From positions 1,895,662 to 1,959,661 of the forward strand of contig OX155967.1 in assembly GCA_944548615.1 (NCBI GenBank): a stretch of DNA of 64,000 bases. The letters are read 5' to 3'. Position 1 is the stretch's first letter, and each line of letters starts with the position of its first letter. A model generated the notes under the pieces. That model did no database searches. It was not told where the DNA came from and was given only the letters and a program-made list of their open reading frames with translations. Shown piece by piece: positions 56,101 to 64,000 of this stretch. A program made the translations under genes and the position numbers. This stretch comes from Micropterix aruncella. Lineage: Eukaryota > Arthropoda > Insecta > Lepidoptera > Micropterigidae.

Positions 56101-59100
56101 CGCCAATTTCACTGTATACACCCCGGTATCCTAACGATTCCATGCGGCTTGAGCCTGAGGACCTGTTTGTTGTCTTGGGTCGGCTTAACTCAACTCAAGG
56201 TTCAGCTACTATCCGGTAGCCTCCTCGAAAAGGGACCAACCTGGAAAGGACTCTGTAAATCCTGTCGCTAGGATTTTAAGAATAAATCAAAGTTTATTGA
56301 GAGCATTGTCTTTATGTAATAGGCCCTCGTACCTAATGCCTATGATATATCTAGAAAAGCTGCAGAATTGTATTTCTTTTGCTCAAAAGTGGAATTCATT
56401 TTTCAACTAGCCTGTGGACTTCTTGTTTGTTTGTTTGTGTATACTCTTTATTGTGAAATGTCACAATGGGCGAGTTTATTGTCATATGACAATGTCTTAC
56501 AACCAATCCTATTATGACGTGTTATATGTAAGTGTGTCTCGTTATTGCATTCCATCAAAATTGAAAATGCAATTCCGTTATTTTGATCCCAGTGGAAAAT
56601 GGTGACCCAGCCGGGAATCGAACCTGACTTCTCAACAGTTCTATGTTGTCTTCAGAATCCAAAGTGTCTGACGACCTGGAAGTAGTTTGTTTCGATCAGT
56701 AATTGGAGCTAACCTCTTTAGAAGAAACTTCAGGGCCTTAGTAGGAATCGGGAGGACTAATTGGGCATTACGATTTGATATCTTTTGGGCATTTTCCTGG
56801 TTCAAGTATCATTATGATTTGTGCAGGTGGTACATATCCTCTACATAAAATGGTATTATAAATCTCCGTTAGGACAGAGCTGACTTCTTCGGGTAGTTCT
56901 CACATTATTTTTCCTGTAATAAGTTCACAACCCGGTGTTGTTTTAATTTATATATTGCAGCTCTAGCTTCACTCTTTGTTATTTTATTTATAGATCTAGC
57001 TGGTGAGCTAGCTGTAGGAAATCAGAAATACTTTCTGGTGTTTCATTGGGTCCCTCGTTTGGGTTTGGTATGGACTCCATACAGGTGTATAGCAAATGTT
57101 TTAGCCCTCTCCATATCGATTTTGTCTCAATTATGACCATTTTTGCAAATGTGCGGTGTTTGCGATGTAATTCACAGGAAAAACCGGCGTCATCCATCTG
57201 CCTTGTTATTTTCCCAATCCCATGTGCTATCAGCTAAACAGTTATTCATTAAGCAAGCGCTTCTTGCATTCTACAAATCTAGAGATGACCACGCCCGAAC
57301 TCAAAACAATCTGAACACAAGAATGTCCGCGAGTATCAATTATATAATTCCGTCAGTCAGGACAACATTTGCCCAGAGACATATATTCTACATAGCCCCA
57401 AAATTATATAATTCCCTTAGTGAGGACATGAAAAATTATCCTAACATAAAAATATTTAAAGCAAACCTTAATAGATGGCTACTTAACCCCTCGCGGCCAG
57501 CGGTTTGAATTTTAATGTGTGCCTTACGGCCCGTAAGAAATTCGCGAGTCTCAAAAAAAAGATGGCGTTTCAGAAAAAAAACGATTACTCCGAAACTGTC
57601 ACACCGATCGTCTAAAAAAGACCTGTTTTATGTTCCTATTGAAATTTGCTATTAGATATTTGTAACGTCGTTATGTAAAGCAATAAAGATTATTCATAAT
57701 TATTAGTCGATTAAATAATCCATAATTAGCGGTCGGCCTCGCCTGGCCATTTCGGGCCGTCTGGGGTTCGACGGTAAATATCAATTCTGGACGTTTCGGG
57801 CCGTCTGGTACGCGAGGGGTTAACAAGGGATATGTAAAATCTGATCAACTTATTTGCAACGCACGACAATTTATTTAGTATCACTTATCTATTTTTCTTA
57901 ATTAAATTTTATTAAATTACAACTATAAATGTATATATTTATTACATAGCTATATTTTTTATAAAATTGGTATATTTATGTGTATATACAGGTGGTGGGT
58001 CCAAATAATTTATTTAAAAAAAAACACATCATTTCTTAAAATTGCATAAAAATATGCACATCTAGAGACGGGCCAAATTATCGTCTAGTTAGATGTGCTA
58101 TTGGAAGTAAAGGTCATGTAAGATGTGTTAAACCTCCCTATATTAATTATTAAATAATTTATATAATTATTATAAGATTACATGACCTATGAATGAACTG
58201 TATACCTAATCCTATGTACCTAAATAAATAAATAAATAAATAAAAATAGGTCTTTTTATATTTAGCGGTGCGCATGTACCATGTCACCAAATCAATATGA
58301 TAAACTGGAGGCGAACGGACGAACGGCATGGCTGCTCGCCTCAAAGACTAGCCGGCGACTGGCGGACCGCACATAGCGCCGCATTAATTATAACCGCGAG
58401 CGACATCAGGATGCGAGCGAGACATCACCATACCAGGCGAAAGAGACAACAACTGGCGTCCAGGGGTTTAAGCAGCGATTTCGGTAAATCTGGACATTTA
58501 AACATCCGCAAGAAGATACCAGCGGTAGAAGATTCCAGGTCCTGGAAGTGAATGGCGAGCGTCAGTAACATTAGCCGACGGAGAGAAGGCGAGCGGTAGA
58601 CGCTCCTCACAGAGACTTACGAGCTACTGGCGGGCCGGTCGTAATATAAATAGTATTTATAAAGCTGGGTCACTAACACCACTGTAACCTGTAAACTAAT
58701 TGTGGGAATGTCATAAAATTTTGACACTTATCATTTGAAGGTTGGTACTATCCAGAAATCATATGGTTGCCATATATGTGTCAGACCGGAGACTTATTGA
58801 GCCTTGTGTTACATATTATATTAACTTAAATAAATAATTGTAGATATTTTCTCACCTATAAATAAGCTAAAACTCCTCTTGACTGTGCTGGCTGTAGACT
58901 CAGGCTCATCGAGCTGCAAGAGGCAAATATTTATTTAGATATCATATTTTAATTAGTATATTTTTGCAAATTTTATAGGGAAATCTCGCATTTTATTTTT
59001 AGCGAGTGAAGAGTGAGAATCGTTTTAAACCTTTATTTCTCCTTTATTTCACTGAAAAATAATATTTACCTTCAAAGTTTTGCCGATTACGTTAGAAGTT

Positions 59101-62031
59101 GTACACATGACGTGAGAAGCTTCACTTTTCACGGCGGTTCCCAGCTCATCGAGATCCTTCTTGACCATTGTATAGACTTCAGCAGACTGAAAAAGTGATA
59201 TTTTAAGGTTTCACAAACATCTGATTTATTTCATAAACAAATCAACATTACAAGCCCGGATCGAGGGAGGGGTAAAACTGGGGTACCTGCTCTGGGTGTA
59301 AATTTAAGGGGGCCTCAAATTCAAATGTTAAGAAAAAATTGTTTCACGGAAGCGCCTAGCATCCAGGGTGCATCGTACTATCAATTGTTTCTTTGATTTT
59401 GGAAAGCGGAAAACTGCTGCTGTTACTTTGCAGATTATAACGGTGGTGGGGTGGCGGGTGCTATCCAAAGAACAATTTTACTATCCTTGCATGATTGAGC
59501 TTTGCCCGGGCAAAGACTTGTCCGAGTTGTACGGCTTAGGACACAGCAAGGTATTCTTACTCGTCCGATGGTTAAGGTCGTGGTCGTACCGCAACCTGAT
59601 CCTTCGGTTTAACCACGCCTTCGCTCCACATTATTTAATTTCATTTTAATTATTCTCATTTCCTTTCTTTATCTTTATTTCTTTCATTTCCTTTATTTCC
59701 AATTTCTATATCAATATCTCAGCGCCTTTATGCGTCAATCAAGGGCTGGACCCTTTCTCTGCTCGATATAACCCTTTGGTATTTCTATTTAATTTAATTC
59801 TATATTTTATATTTCCCGGGTCACATATCGATTATACGCTATCTGTTGGAATTGGTGCGTACTAACACGCTCGACCGATAAGTCAGCGCTCTGCCGCGGG
59901 ATAGCAACGCCGCATAAAATCAGTCGATCGAGTGCTGTGCGATCGGTTCCCTAACCGGACAGTTACCGCTTCGACTGCGGATTCTGGGCTAACTACTTCG
60001 AAAATGCCCTTATGAGCTCCAGTAGCTCAACCGTTCTCTTCGCGCCATGCGCCAGTGAACGGGGTTACATACAACATTCAAGCAGGCGATACACGCGGAC
60101 GCACCGCCGTTGAGATATTTGCGTGTGCAGATTTCCATCAACGCATGTCGGCCGAGCCGGTGTGCAGTGTGGCGTGGTTCCTCAGAACCACAAAAACTCG
60201 TGTGGGGCATCTTCCGTCGGCCGCCGAGGACTTCTCTCCCCAAGCTGCAGTCACCGTTACGACGATCATACAAGGTACGTGACATTCCATTCAGTAGAGT
60301 ATATCGATGACCAACTTTCAATATGTATTACAATTTTTCTACACTTCCAATGTCATCTCAACTTTTCCACCAGCATCCATTTGATATCTCGCAAATAATG
60401 ATCATACAATAAGGTTAGCTTTAAAATATTGCCAACAAGCATCTTATGAATAAATGTTTTTATTATTATTATTATTATTTTTGTCATTGATTCGTAAATT
60501 GTTTCATGAAATTTGTAAGTATTTCCTACTTAAATTATTGTTATATGGTGGTTACTGATAAAAAAGCTTTTTTTTGTTTAACTGTAGGATATTTGTCAAT
60601 GAGATTATTACAGACCGAATCTATTTCTTTGTTCCAAGGAACCTACCAATTATATCTATAGTTTTGAAAGTGTGGAGTCGGGGGTGGAAACGGGGGGGGG
60701 GGGAGGAGGGGGCCCTGCAAGAAGTAGTCTTTATGACTTATCCTACCTACCTTATTTATTTTATTTTATTTTTATTTTATAGCAAACTTACAGATAGTAA
60801 ATATATAATTCTAGTATTTTAGAAATACAGTAGAGCGTCGATTATTCGAACTAATTGGGGGACAAGGGTGTTCGGAAAACCGATTTATTTGGATAATCGA
60901 ACTGTATAAAAAACTGTAATAAAACCATATATGGACATAATAATATGTATTATCTATGTAATCTGTTTTAACTTTTTTTATTTATTACAATAGTGAGTAG
61001 TAATCCAGTGAGCAAAATAGATATGTGTGTATGTAATACATACGTACATGAAGAGGAACGAATTAACGCTTAAAAAGTCCTTAATTTTAGTCTGTCGAAG
61101 CAAGCCTACCCGCTTATGAGCAGCTATTTCCCGCACATTTTTCAGTACAGATATCTGATACTGGTCGCTTTAAATGAGCTTCAAACCATCGCAAGACAGT
61201 ATCTAGACATGTAAATGCTTCAGAAGGTGTAGGTATTTTTTCATCTTCATTTTCTGATTCACTAGTCGACGAGGTGCTGGCGGCGTCAGCATTATCAGTC
61301 ACGAGGTCTACAATATCGCTGTCCTGCATGATTTGATACCCTGGATCTGCATCATCAACCCTCATCCATTCTTGAACGTCTTCTTCATCACATTCATGGC
61401 AATCGAGTTCTGTTTTTAAGCGAGAGTCTGCGGCCGCAGCAGTTCGGTTAAGCGGTCGTTCGGTTGACCGACGTTCGGATAATCGACGCTCTAATGTATA
61501 TACAAACCAAGCAAATTTACTATCCTATGAACAGTTTGCAATGCTTGCATTACAAATTAACAGAAATAACATGAACACGTTGATAGTAGAAAAAATTATA
61601 ATTAAGCTAATAATAATATAAGGGTAAGAAAAGTAATAATTAAATAAGTTGTTAATAAGGTTATTTGGATAGAGTAAAATAGAAGTATGAGTAATTGGAT
61701 AATAATATTTATTATACATAATATGATATAATACAATAGTATGTTATAATATAGTAATCATATAATACAGTATATTAGGATAGCAGTTAGTGAAATCTTA
61801 AGAAGTAGGAGATCGGCTAGGTATGATCGAGTGTTTTATTAAATTAATGGAATCATAAAATATATCTAATCCTTTACACGATTTATTAAACCTACCTTAG
61901 ACTTTGCTGTGTTGTACCAGCTGCCCCAGTTGCCCCACCCGCTTGAATCATCATTTTCTTTATTTGATGTAGAAGGGCTAACTTCTGGGGAAGTCGACTT
62001 CTGTGTCTCTTTGTCAATGTCTTCAGCCGAT
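43741..62031 (-). CDS. BSDC1: BSDC1, BSD domain-containing protein 1 (gene span, 5' end missing)
   Basis: Coding exons on the minus strand: 62031-61896, 59186-59070, 58913-58856, 56034-55937, 54623-54418, 44816-44643, 44517-44434 and 44138-43741. Together they give 1271 nt (about 423 codons) that read in one frame across seven GT-AG introns. The order matches BSDC1: a [15 protein letters not shown] motif, an amphipathic helix ([13 protein letters not shown]), the TGGDTPT segment, [21 protein letters not shown], then the BSD domain with its DFWERYLFR core, and an acidic C-terminus with [13 protein letters not shown]. The BSD module is named after BTF2-like factors, synapse-associated proteins and DOS2; BSDC1's exact role is not established. 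The exon carrying the start codon is not visible. The 9.6-kb intron 54417-44817 contains a palindromic Harbinger. Confidence 0.88.
44434..44517 (-). CDS. BSDC1: BSDC1 exon (84 nt)
   Basis: Acceptor TTTTGCAG|GTTTAT and donor GAAGATG|GTGAGT. It encodes [20 protein letters not shown], then SWED. Frame matches both neighbours. Confidence 0.85.
44643..44816 (-). CDS. BSDC1: BSDC1 exon completing the BSD domain
   Basis: Acceptor TTGCAG|ATACCT and donor GATGG|GTGCGT. It encodes [18 protein letters not shown], which continues the BSD helix from the upstream exon's FWER, then a Ser/Pro/acidic linker (DDDDNDDG). Confidence 0.87.
44838..44935. repeat. Possible hAT-type MITE remnant
   Basis: CAGTAGTTCTTAACTGATAGCCCGCGGACCACTG resembles the end of hAT-type MITEs (CAGTGGTTCTCAACC..GCGGACC). 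No opposite end was found. Confidence 0.4.
45085..46512 (+). mobile_element. R2/NeSL-type LINE copy D, split by Rep-A copy 8
   Basis: Left part 45085-45556 covers the zinc knuckle ([15 protein letters not shown]) through the endonuclease region with several deletions. Right part 46232-46512 continues from [16 protein letters not shown] to the 3' end. The two halves join at the duplicated TGTTCACCTTC. Confidence 0.82.
45557..46220 (+). repeat. Rep-A copy 8, complete, inside LINE copy D
   Basis: A 664-bp unit TTAGGGAGCTAATGGG..GACACCGCAAGT, flanked by TGTTCACCTTC (45546-45556, 46221-46231), a duplicated piece of the host LINE. This fixes both ends of Rep-A and shows that it moves as a unit. 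No TIR, poly-A or known ORF. Confidence 0.88.
46778..47108. repeat. Foldback MITE with ~110-bp arms
   Basis: Left arm (AGACTATATCGCACCTCCGATC..TTTCTTTATAAAA) and right arm (its imperfect complement) cover about 46780-46890 and 47000-47106. The centre holds repeats of GTAACTGTTACTTCACT. No ORF. Confidence 0.78.
47205..47456. mobile_element. Possible piggyBac-type MITE
   Basis: TTAA followed by CCCCTCCTCTCGCG at the left and CGGG followed by TTAA at the right resemble the piggyBac-type MITEs at 55134 and 57487, but the terminal inverted repeat match is weak. Confidence 0.4.
47630..47895 (-). mobile_element. CR1/L2-type LINE 3' end
   Basis: The minus strand reads [32 protein letters not shown].. 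then [11 protein letters not shown], and the 3'UTR GATCTGATCTGGAC ending in an (ATT)n microsatellite tail (47622-47652). It provides the uninterrupted version of the sequence hit by the MITE at 55134. Confidence 0.8.
48130..49760 (+). pseudogene. Harbinger transposase (left arm plus spacer)
   Basis: The first part (48145-48600) reads [34 protein letters not shown] and, after frameshifts, [18 protein letters not shown], the helix-turn-helix region of Harbinger transposases, and ends at a donor-like ACG|GTAAGT. The second part (49320-49760) reads [20 protein letters not shown] (first D), then [15 protein letters not shown] (second D), [18 protein letters not shown] and [16 protein letters not shown] (E). 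Stops, a ~25-bp deletion near 49470 and frameshifts inactivate it. The intron between the parts holds the antisense gene at 49290-48640. Confidence 0.85.
48640..49290 (-). pseudogene. Harbinger accessory (Myb/MADF-like) ORF, left arm
   Basis: The minus strand reads [30 protein letters not shown], a Ser/Thr/Pro-rich linker and an acidic end ([15 protein letters not shown]). An upstream part ([19 protein letters not shown]) is in another frame. The GxHVANQLRxLP block is typical of the second, DNA-binding-type protein encoded by Harbinger elements. It lies entirely within the transposase intron on the opposite strand. Confidence 0.7.
49825..51310 (-). pseudogene. Harbinger transposase (right arm)
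   Basis: Mirror of the left-arm transposase: N-terminal part 51240-50900 ([31 protein letters not shown]) and DDE part 50130-49830. This arm keeps GGCGGTTATAGTGTGG.., which the left arm has lost, but lacks everything past LANNLELP, because the palindrome turns there. Confidence 0.8.
50160..50850 (+). pseudogene. Harbinger accessory ORF, right arm
   Basis: Nearly the same as 48640-49290 in the opposite orientation. The frame from 50395 stays open for 151 codons and includes [19 protein letters not shown] and the same Ser/Thr/Pro-rich linker. An upstream in-frame stop separates it from the N-terminal part. Confidence 0.72.
51446..52136. other. Intronic, no recognised feature
   Basis: A plus-strand frame of 78 codons from 51768 begins [20 protein letters not shown] do not recognise it and see no support for a gene. 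The rest is AT-rich. Confidence 0.3.
52137..52664 (-). mobile_element. CR1/L2-type LINE, C-terminal ORF (longest intact frame)
   Basis: A 175-codon open frame reads [15 protein letters not shown], then [51 protein letters not shown], and ends [12 protein letters not shown]. This is the region from the end of the RT domain to the C-terminus of CR1/L2-type ORF2. It is 5'-truncated but otherwise barely decayed, suggesting a younger insertion than its relatives at 19375, 47630 and 54690. Confidence 0.85.
53083..54284 (+). repeat. Rep-A copy 9 (subfamily II), split by LINE copy E
   Basis: Left part 53083-53327 and right part 53919-54284 match the copy at 27684 in order. Outer flanks AGTACTCTTTGGT (53070-53082) and AGTACTCTTTAGT (54285-54297) form a 13-bp TSD with one change. 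The insertion point is between GTTGACC and ATGTCAGC. Confidence 0.82.
53328..53918 (+). mobile_element. R2/NeSL-type LINE copy E, inside Rep-A copy 9
   Basis: 5'-truncated copy starting TTTCTCAATAATCGAG. It encodes [56 protein letters not shown] and [19 protein letters not shown]. The PD/ELT core is intact here. It ends with the family 3' sequence ..TTTGTATTTTATTTAT. Confidence 0.85.
54418..54623 (-). CDS. BSDC1: BSDC1 exon with most of the BSD domain
   Basis: Acceptor GCCACAG|CGTGAA and donor GAAAG|GTAATA. It encodes [15 protein letters not shown], then [39 protein letters not shown]. The Phe-Trp pair characteristic of BSD domains is present. 206 nt. Confidence 0.92.
54690..55880 (+). mobile_element. 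CR1/L2-type LINE copy, interrupted by piggyBac-type MITE
   Basis: Decayed frames read [15 protein letters not shown], then [26 protein letters not shown] blocks, then IYKFNVN and [13 protein letters not shown], followed after the MITE by the 3'UTR AAAACAGACTCGATTTG..CAAGATCTGATCTAG. It is homologous to 47630-47895 (reverse) and 52137-52664. Confidence 0.8.
55134..55762. mobile_element. piggyBac-type MITE with TTAA duplication
   Basis: 629 bp with ends CCCCTCAAG..CTTGAGGGG, flanked by TTAA at 55130-55133 and 55763-55766. Its site is the sequence CAATTTAAAAACAGACTC, present uninterrupted on the minus strand near 47760-47785, which acts as an empty site. No transposase ORF. Confidence 0.88.
55937..56034 (-). 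CDS. BSDC1: BSDC1 exon (98 nt)
   Basis: Acceptor TATTACAG|ATCAGA and donor TATCAA|GTATGT. It encodes (D)[20 protein letters not shown], then [12 protein letters not shown], corresponding to the segment before the BSD domain of BSDC1. Confidence 0.88.
56131..56275 (+). repeat. Rep-A copy 10, 5' end only
   Basis: Begins CTAACGATTCCATGCGGC and runs through TTGGGTCGGCTTAACTC and ATCCGGTAGCCTCCTCG, then stops at about 56275. It lies about 100 bp upstream of a BSDC1 exon, inside the intron. Confidence 0.7.
56414..56655 (-). mobile_element. tRNA-derived SINE, 5'-truncated
   Basis: On the minus strand: a B-box GGTTCGATTCCCGGC, GGGTCACCATTTTCC, then AACGGAATTGC, and a tail ..TCACAATAAAGAG. The A-box half is missing. 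It is the same family as 6486-6640, and its tail matches the piece at 39078. Confidence 0.78.
56700..56965 (-). mobile_element. Jockey-type RT N-terminal fragment
   Basis: The minus strand contains [12 protein letters not shown].., [18 protein letters not shown], then [10 protein letters not shown] and a P-I-S-x-x-P region, the start of the RT domain of Jockey-type LINEs. Frameshifts and stops are present. Confidence 0.7.
57242..57486 (+). mobile_element. LINE C-terminal fragment
   Basis: The plus strand reads [50 protein letters not shown], then [10 protein letters not shown], the C-terminus of a CR1/Jockey-type ORF2. The MITE at 57487 interrupts it just before the stop, and the frame resumes at 57824. 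Confidence 0.78.
57487..57819. mobile_element. piggyBac-type MITE with TTAA duplication
   Basis: 333 bp with ends CCCCTCGCG..CGCGAGGGG, flanked by TTAA (57483-57486 and 57820-57823). Its interior contains TTCGGGCCGTCTGG twice near the right end. No ORF. Confidence 0.88.
57840..58855. other. Intronic, no recognised gene
   Basis: Contains an (AAAT)n run near 58220-58245 and a locally G+C-rich block at about 58300-58640 without a convincing ORF. The latter could be a degraded LTR; this is a guess. Confidence 0.35.
58856..58913 (-). CDS. BSDC1: BSDC1 small exon (58 nt)
   Basis: Acceptor CTCTTGCAG|CTCGAT and donor TTTATAG|GTGAGA. It encodes [19 protein letters not shown] plus one base. Size and phase fit both neighbours. 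Confidence 0.82.
59070..59186 (-). CDS. BSDC1: BSDC1 exon (117 nt)
   Basis: Acceptor TTTTTCAG|TCTGCT and donor TTGAAG|GTAAAT. It encodes [39 protein letters not shown]. It corresponds to the helical region of human BSDC1 with the KKDL..F and TA-rich pattern. Confidence 0.87.
59250..59410. repeat. Rep-C copy 2
   Basis: Shares GGGGTACCTGC, GGGTGTAAATTTAAGGGGGC, GAAGCGCCTAGC and TTTGATTTTGGAAA with 40015-40200 in the same order. Confidence 0.55.
59844..60290. mobile_element. Possible LTR fragment
   Basis: TGTTGGAATTGG at the left, a TATA-like GCATAAAATC near 59911 and GGACAGTTACCGC echo the solo LTR at 40693. I cannot find a right end or TSD, so this is tentative. Confidence 0.3.
60828..61493 (-). 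mobile_element. pogo/Tigger element, internally deleted
   Basis: Terminal inverted repeats AGAGCGTCGATTATYCGAA at 60832 and 61491, with TA at the edges. The minus-strand frame 61400-61114 encodes the acidic C-terminal tail of a pogo-type (Tigger/jerky-like) transposase ([11 protein letters not shown].., [19 protein letters not shown]). The DNA-binding and DDE domains are absent. Confidence 0.8.
61494..61895. other. AT-rich intron, no gene
   Basis: Low-complexity A/T sequence with many ATA/TAT repeats. Nothing recognised. Confidence 0.4.
61896..62031 (-). CDS. BSDC1: BSDC1 first visible exon (136 nt)
   Basis: Acceptor TGTTTCAG|ATCGGC and donor TCTAAG|GTAGGT. It encodes [17 protein letters not shown], a Ser-rich segment, then [17 protein letters not shown], which corresponds to the GWWRSW..Y motif near the N-terminus of human BSDC1. 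A preceding exon with the start codon is required (phase 2). Confidence 0.85.
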
Positions 62032-62559
62032 CTGAAACAAAAACATAATAAGTTTAGTGTGAGATCTGTCTTTGTATTTCGTTCCCAAGCTTCTCTACAT
62101 CGGGCTTGATGTTGCTGATGAATAAACGAAGGTATTTTCAAGATTTTCATGTGTTATCCTTGTAAGAGGTTTTGATTTATTAAATTTCATAATTGAAAAA
62201 ATCTGATGTGGATAAATCTTCGAATGGTTAGAATAAATCTTCGAGTCGTATTTTTGAAAGTTAAAGGAGCACCAATCGCTTTTTTTTGTTGGGGTTGATC
62301 ATTCATTGGAGAAGTCATAAAACTTTATTAGATATTTCTACCACCTTCATGGGTTGAAAATCAATTAAGAGAGTGGAGAATGGTTCAATTATCATAAAAT
62401 GCCATTCTCCTCTTAAACTGAAAAATGGTTTTGTATTTGACACTCCCTTTGTTTTTGAGTAGTTGCATCTTGAGCATGTCTCAAGACGGTTGTTTCGAAG
62501 TAGTTTTTGAAAATATTTAAAAAATTTATATTTCAAAATACTCCCGTTACATTACATTA

Positions 62560-62660
62560 CATTTACGTCGTGTCCAATCGGTGGCTAAAAACCGCTCTTG
62601 GACGTGTCAAAATATTTGTGTTTTAAGTAGAAAGTCTCATTACTACTTTAATCTTTACTT
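62560..62660. repeat. ~100-bp repeat shared with 20448-20545
   Basis: Contains GTGTCCAATCGGTGGCTAAA, AACCGCTCTTGGAC, and CTCATTACTAC. The partly complementary GTGTCCAA and CTTGGAC suggest a small hairpin. Confidence 0.6.
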
Positions 62661-62676
62661 AAGCATATAAAGCTTG

Positions 62677-63370
62677 CACCATGGAGCAGTGGAAAAGGGT
62701 CCTCTGGACAGATGAGTACAAATTTGAAATTTTCGAAATGAATCACTGCCAATTTATTCGCATCAGCAAACTTTGGGCGTCTGGCTAGGAGAATAATATA
62801 ATAAACAGTGTTTGGCTGCAATAGATAAGTTGGGGGAGGTACTATAAAGGTTTGGGGTTGTTTTTCGGCGAATGGGGTCGGACTCTTGGTCAGAATTCAT
62901 GAGAATGACTGCAGATGGCTATATAAAAACATTGACCCTTCAGGCTTTGGCCCCTCAGCCGATTGACAAGTTGCTGTCCCAAAATTTTTTTGTAAAAATT
63001 AGTAAAAAAACTGAATCAGGACACTGTCTCACCAAAACATTAATTACTGCCAAACCACTGTACCCATAATTAAAATGAAACATATTAAGATAATAAATCA
63101 TAATAAAATAAAACAAATTAAATTAAAATAAAATTAAAACGGGGCCGTAACGCTGAATCGTGTTGTGGCCGATATCGGCCAATCGGGGCCTGAGGGGTTA
63201 AGACAGTATGCTGTTCCATCTGGATGTCGTTTGATAATGAATCCCAAGCAAATTTGATTATGAATCCCAACAATCCCAAGCAGATAAAAAAAATGGACCA
63301 AAAAGAATGTGCTGGGGTCCTTGATTTGTCTGATTGCCCTGTCTGAATCTGTCATTTTTTATGGACTCTT
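62677..63370 (+). pseudogene. Tc1-type transposase, split by piggyBac-type MITE
   Basis: The left part reads MEQWKRVLWTDEYKFEIFEM (first catalytic D in WTDE), then GLGLFFGEWG and TADGYIKTL. The right part, from 63202, reads RQYAVPSGCRLI and a decayed DPKHT region. The order matches Tc1-group transposases (VLWSDE.., GYIxxL..LRQYAIPSG). Frameshifts and stops are frequent. The MITE lies exactly between GYIKTL and RQYAVPSG. Confidence 0.75.
62936..63197 (+). mobile_element. piggyBac-type MITE, second copy of the 16159 family
   Basis: 262 bp; right flank TTAA (63198-63201), left flank TTGA (62932-62935), a one-base decay of TTAA. Ends [C]CCCTTCAGGC and GCCTGAGGGG. The internal AAAATTAAAACGGGGCC matches 16199-16220 in reverse. 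Confidence 0.8.
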
Positions 63371-64000
63371 TTAAGGTATCAAAAATTTTTATGCACCGTT
63401 TCGACCAAGCTTGTTGGCGCATTTGCAATTTGTTTTTTAATTAATTCTTTGGGTATTTTTGTTAGTCAGTGTTCGAGACACTAGCCTTAATATTTTTCTA
63501 CGAGAAATTAGAGAAGCATACTCAAAGTCAACAACAAAGATCAACAAGAATGGCGGAAAGGAAAATTTATGTAATTCCTCACGTACATACAACCTTTGTC
63601 AAAATACAGTTGTATTTCATCACTCTCCAAATTTTTTGTATCTTAGAATTTCAATTAAAATTGACCAAAATGTACACGGATTTGACAAAAGCTAAAAATA
63701 GCCCTAAATCAATGTAGGTCGTGTAAAGATTGAAATGGATTTGCTTCATAGAATAATCTCGTAATATATGTCATTTATGTACTTATACTTTTTCTTATGT
63801 AACCAACCCTTTTATTTCTTGTATATTTATATTAAATCGGGTAGGGGAAGGGGTGGTAGATTCGGCCATGGGGTAGATTCATCTTTCGTATCCTACACAG
63901 CCCTAGTTTGTATATACCGCCAAATTTTTGCGTAGTTATGTTGGTAATGCATCATTCCTGATGGTGGGAACTGTCACAAGCGGTCGCAGTAGCGGGTTTA
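63371..64000. other. Right edge, no recognised gene
   Basis: Short overlapping open frames at 63459-63717 lack family features. No BSDC1 start exon could be identified here on the minus strand. Confidence 0.35.

Noticed and set aside
59844..60290. Second copy of the solo LTR at 40693
   Set aside because: Only the TGTTGG start, a TATA-like box and GGACAGTTACCG agree. The rest does not align by eye, so I keep it only as a low-confidence LTR candidate.

Overview
The window is nuclear DNA from an insect. Three split genes with GT-AG introns carry proteins I recognise: TTC4, VGAT/SLC32A1 and BSDC1. The spacing DNA is AT-rich and crowded with decayed transposons typical of arthropods (mariner, Tc1, pogo/Tigger, PIF/Harbinger, piggyBac-type MITEs, Jockey-, CR1/L2- and R2/NeSL-type LINEs, a solo LTR, a tRNA-derived SINE). 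The VGAT protein with its short insect-style N-terminus points to an insect, but I cannot name the order from sequence alone.

Layout. TTC4 (+) has four coding exons from 1592 to 8124 and encodes an HSP90/HSP70 co-chaperone of about 379 aa. VGAT (-) has four coding exons between 28578 and 13640 and encodes the 544-aa vesicular GABA/glycine transporter. BSDC1 (-) has at least eight coding exons between 62031 and 43741; its start exon was not found and may lie beyond the right edge. The three genes have unrelated jobs (chaperone, synaptic vesicle transport, BSD-domain protein), so this is simple neighbourhood and not an operon-like unit. No tRNA, rRNA or CRISPR locus was found.

Everything else is repeats, and these are the most informative part. 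(1) An unclassified ~650-bp repeat family, called 'Rep-A' here, has about ten copies or fragments; three are bounded by clear 11-13-bp target-site duplications (TSDs). (2) A LINE family with a restriction-like endonuclease (R2/NeSL-type) has five 5'-truncated copies. Rep-A is inserted in one LINE copy and another LINE copy is inserted in a Rep-A copy, so the two were active over overlapping times. (3) A mariner at 37495-39433 holds a LINE with a 13-bp TSD, a MITE that landed inside that TSD, and a SINE tail. (4) A 3.4-kb Harbinger palindrome sits in a BSDC1 intron. (5) TTAA-flanked piggyBac-type MITEs occur, one with an empty-site homologue in the same window. (6) Several foldback elements have arms of 45-115 bp.

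One event touches a host gene directly: a 98-bp tandem duplication copies the splice acceptor and first codons of the last TTC4 exon, and only the distal acceptor gives an intact protein. I found no operon-like or defence-like system. The best candidates for something undescribed are Rep-A, the antisense two-gene Harbinger, and the duplicated TTC4 acceptor.
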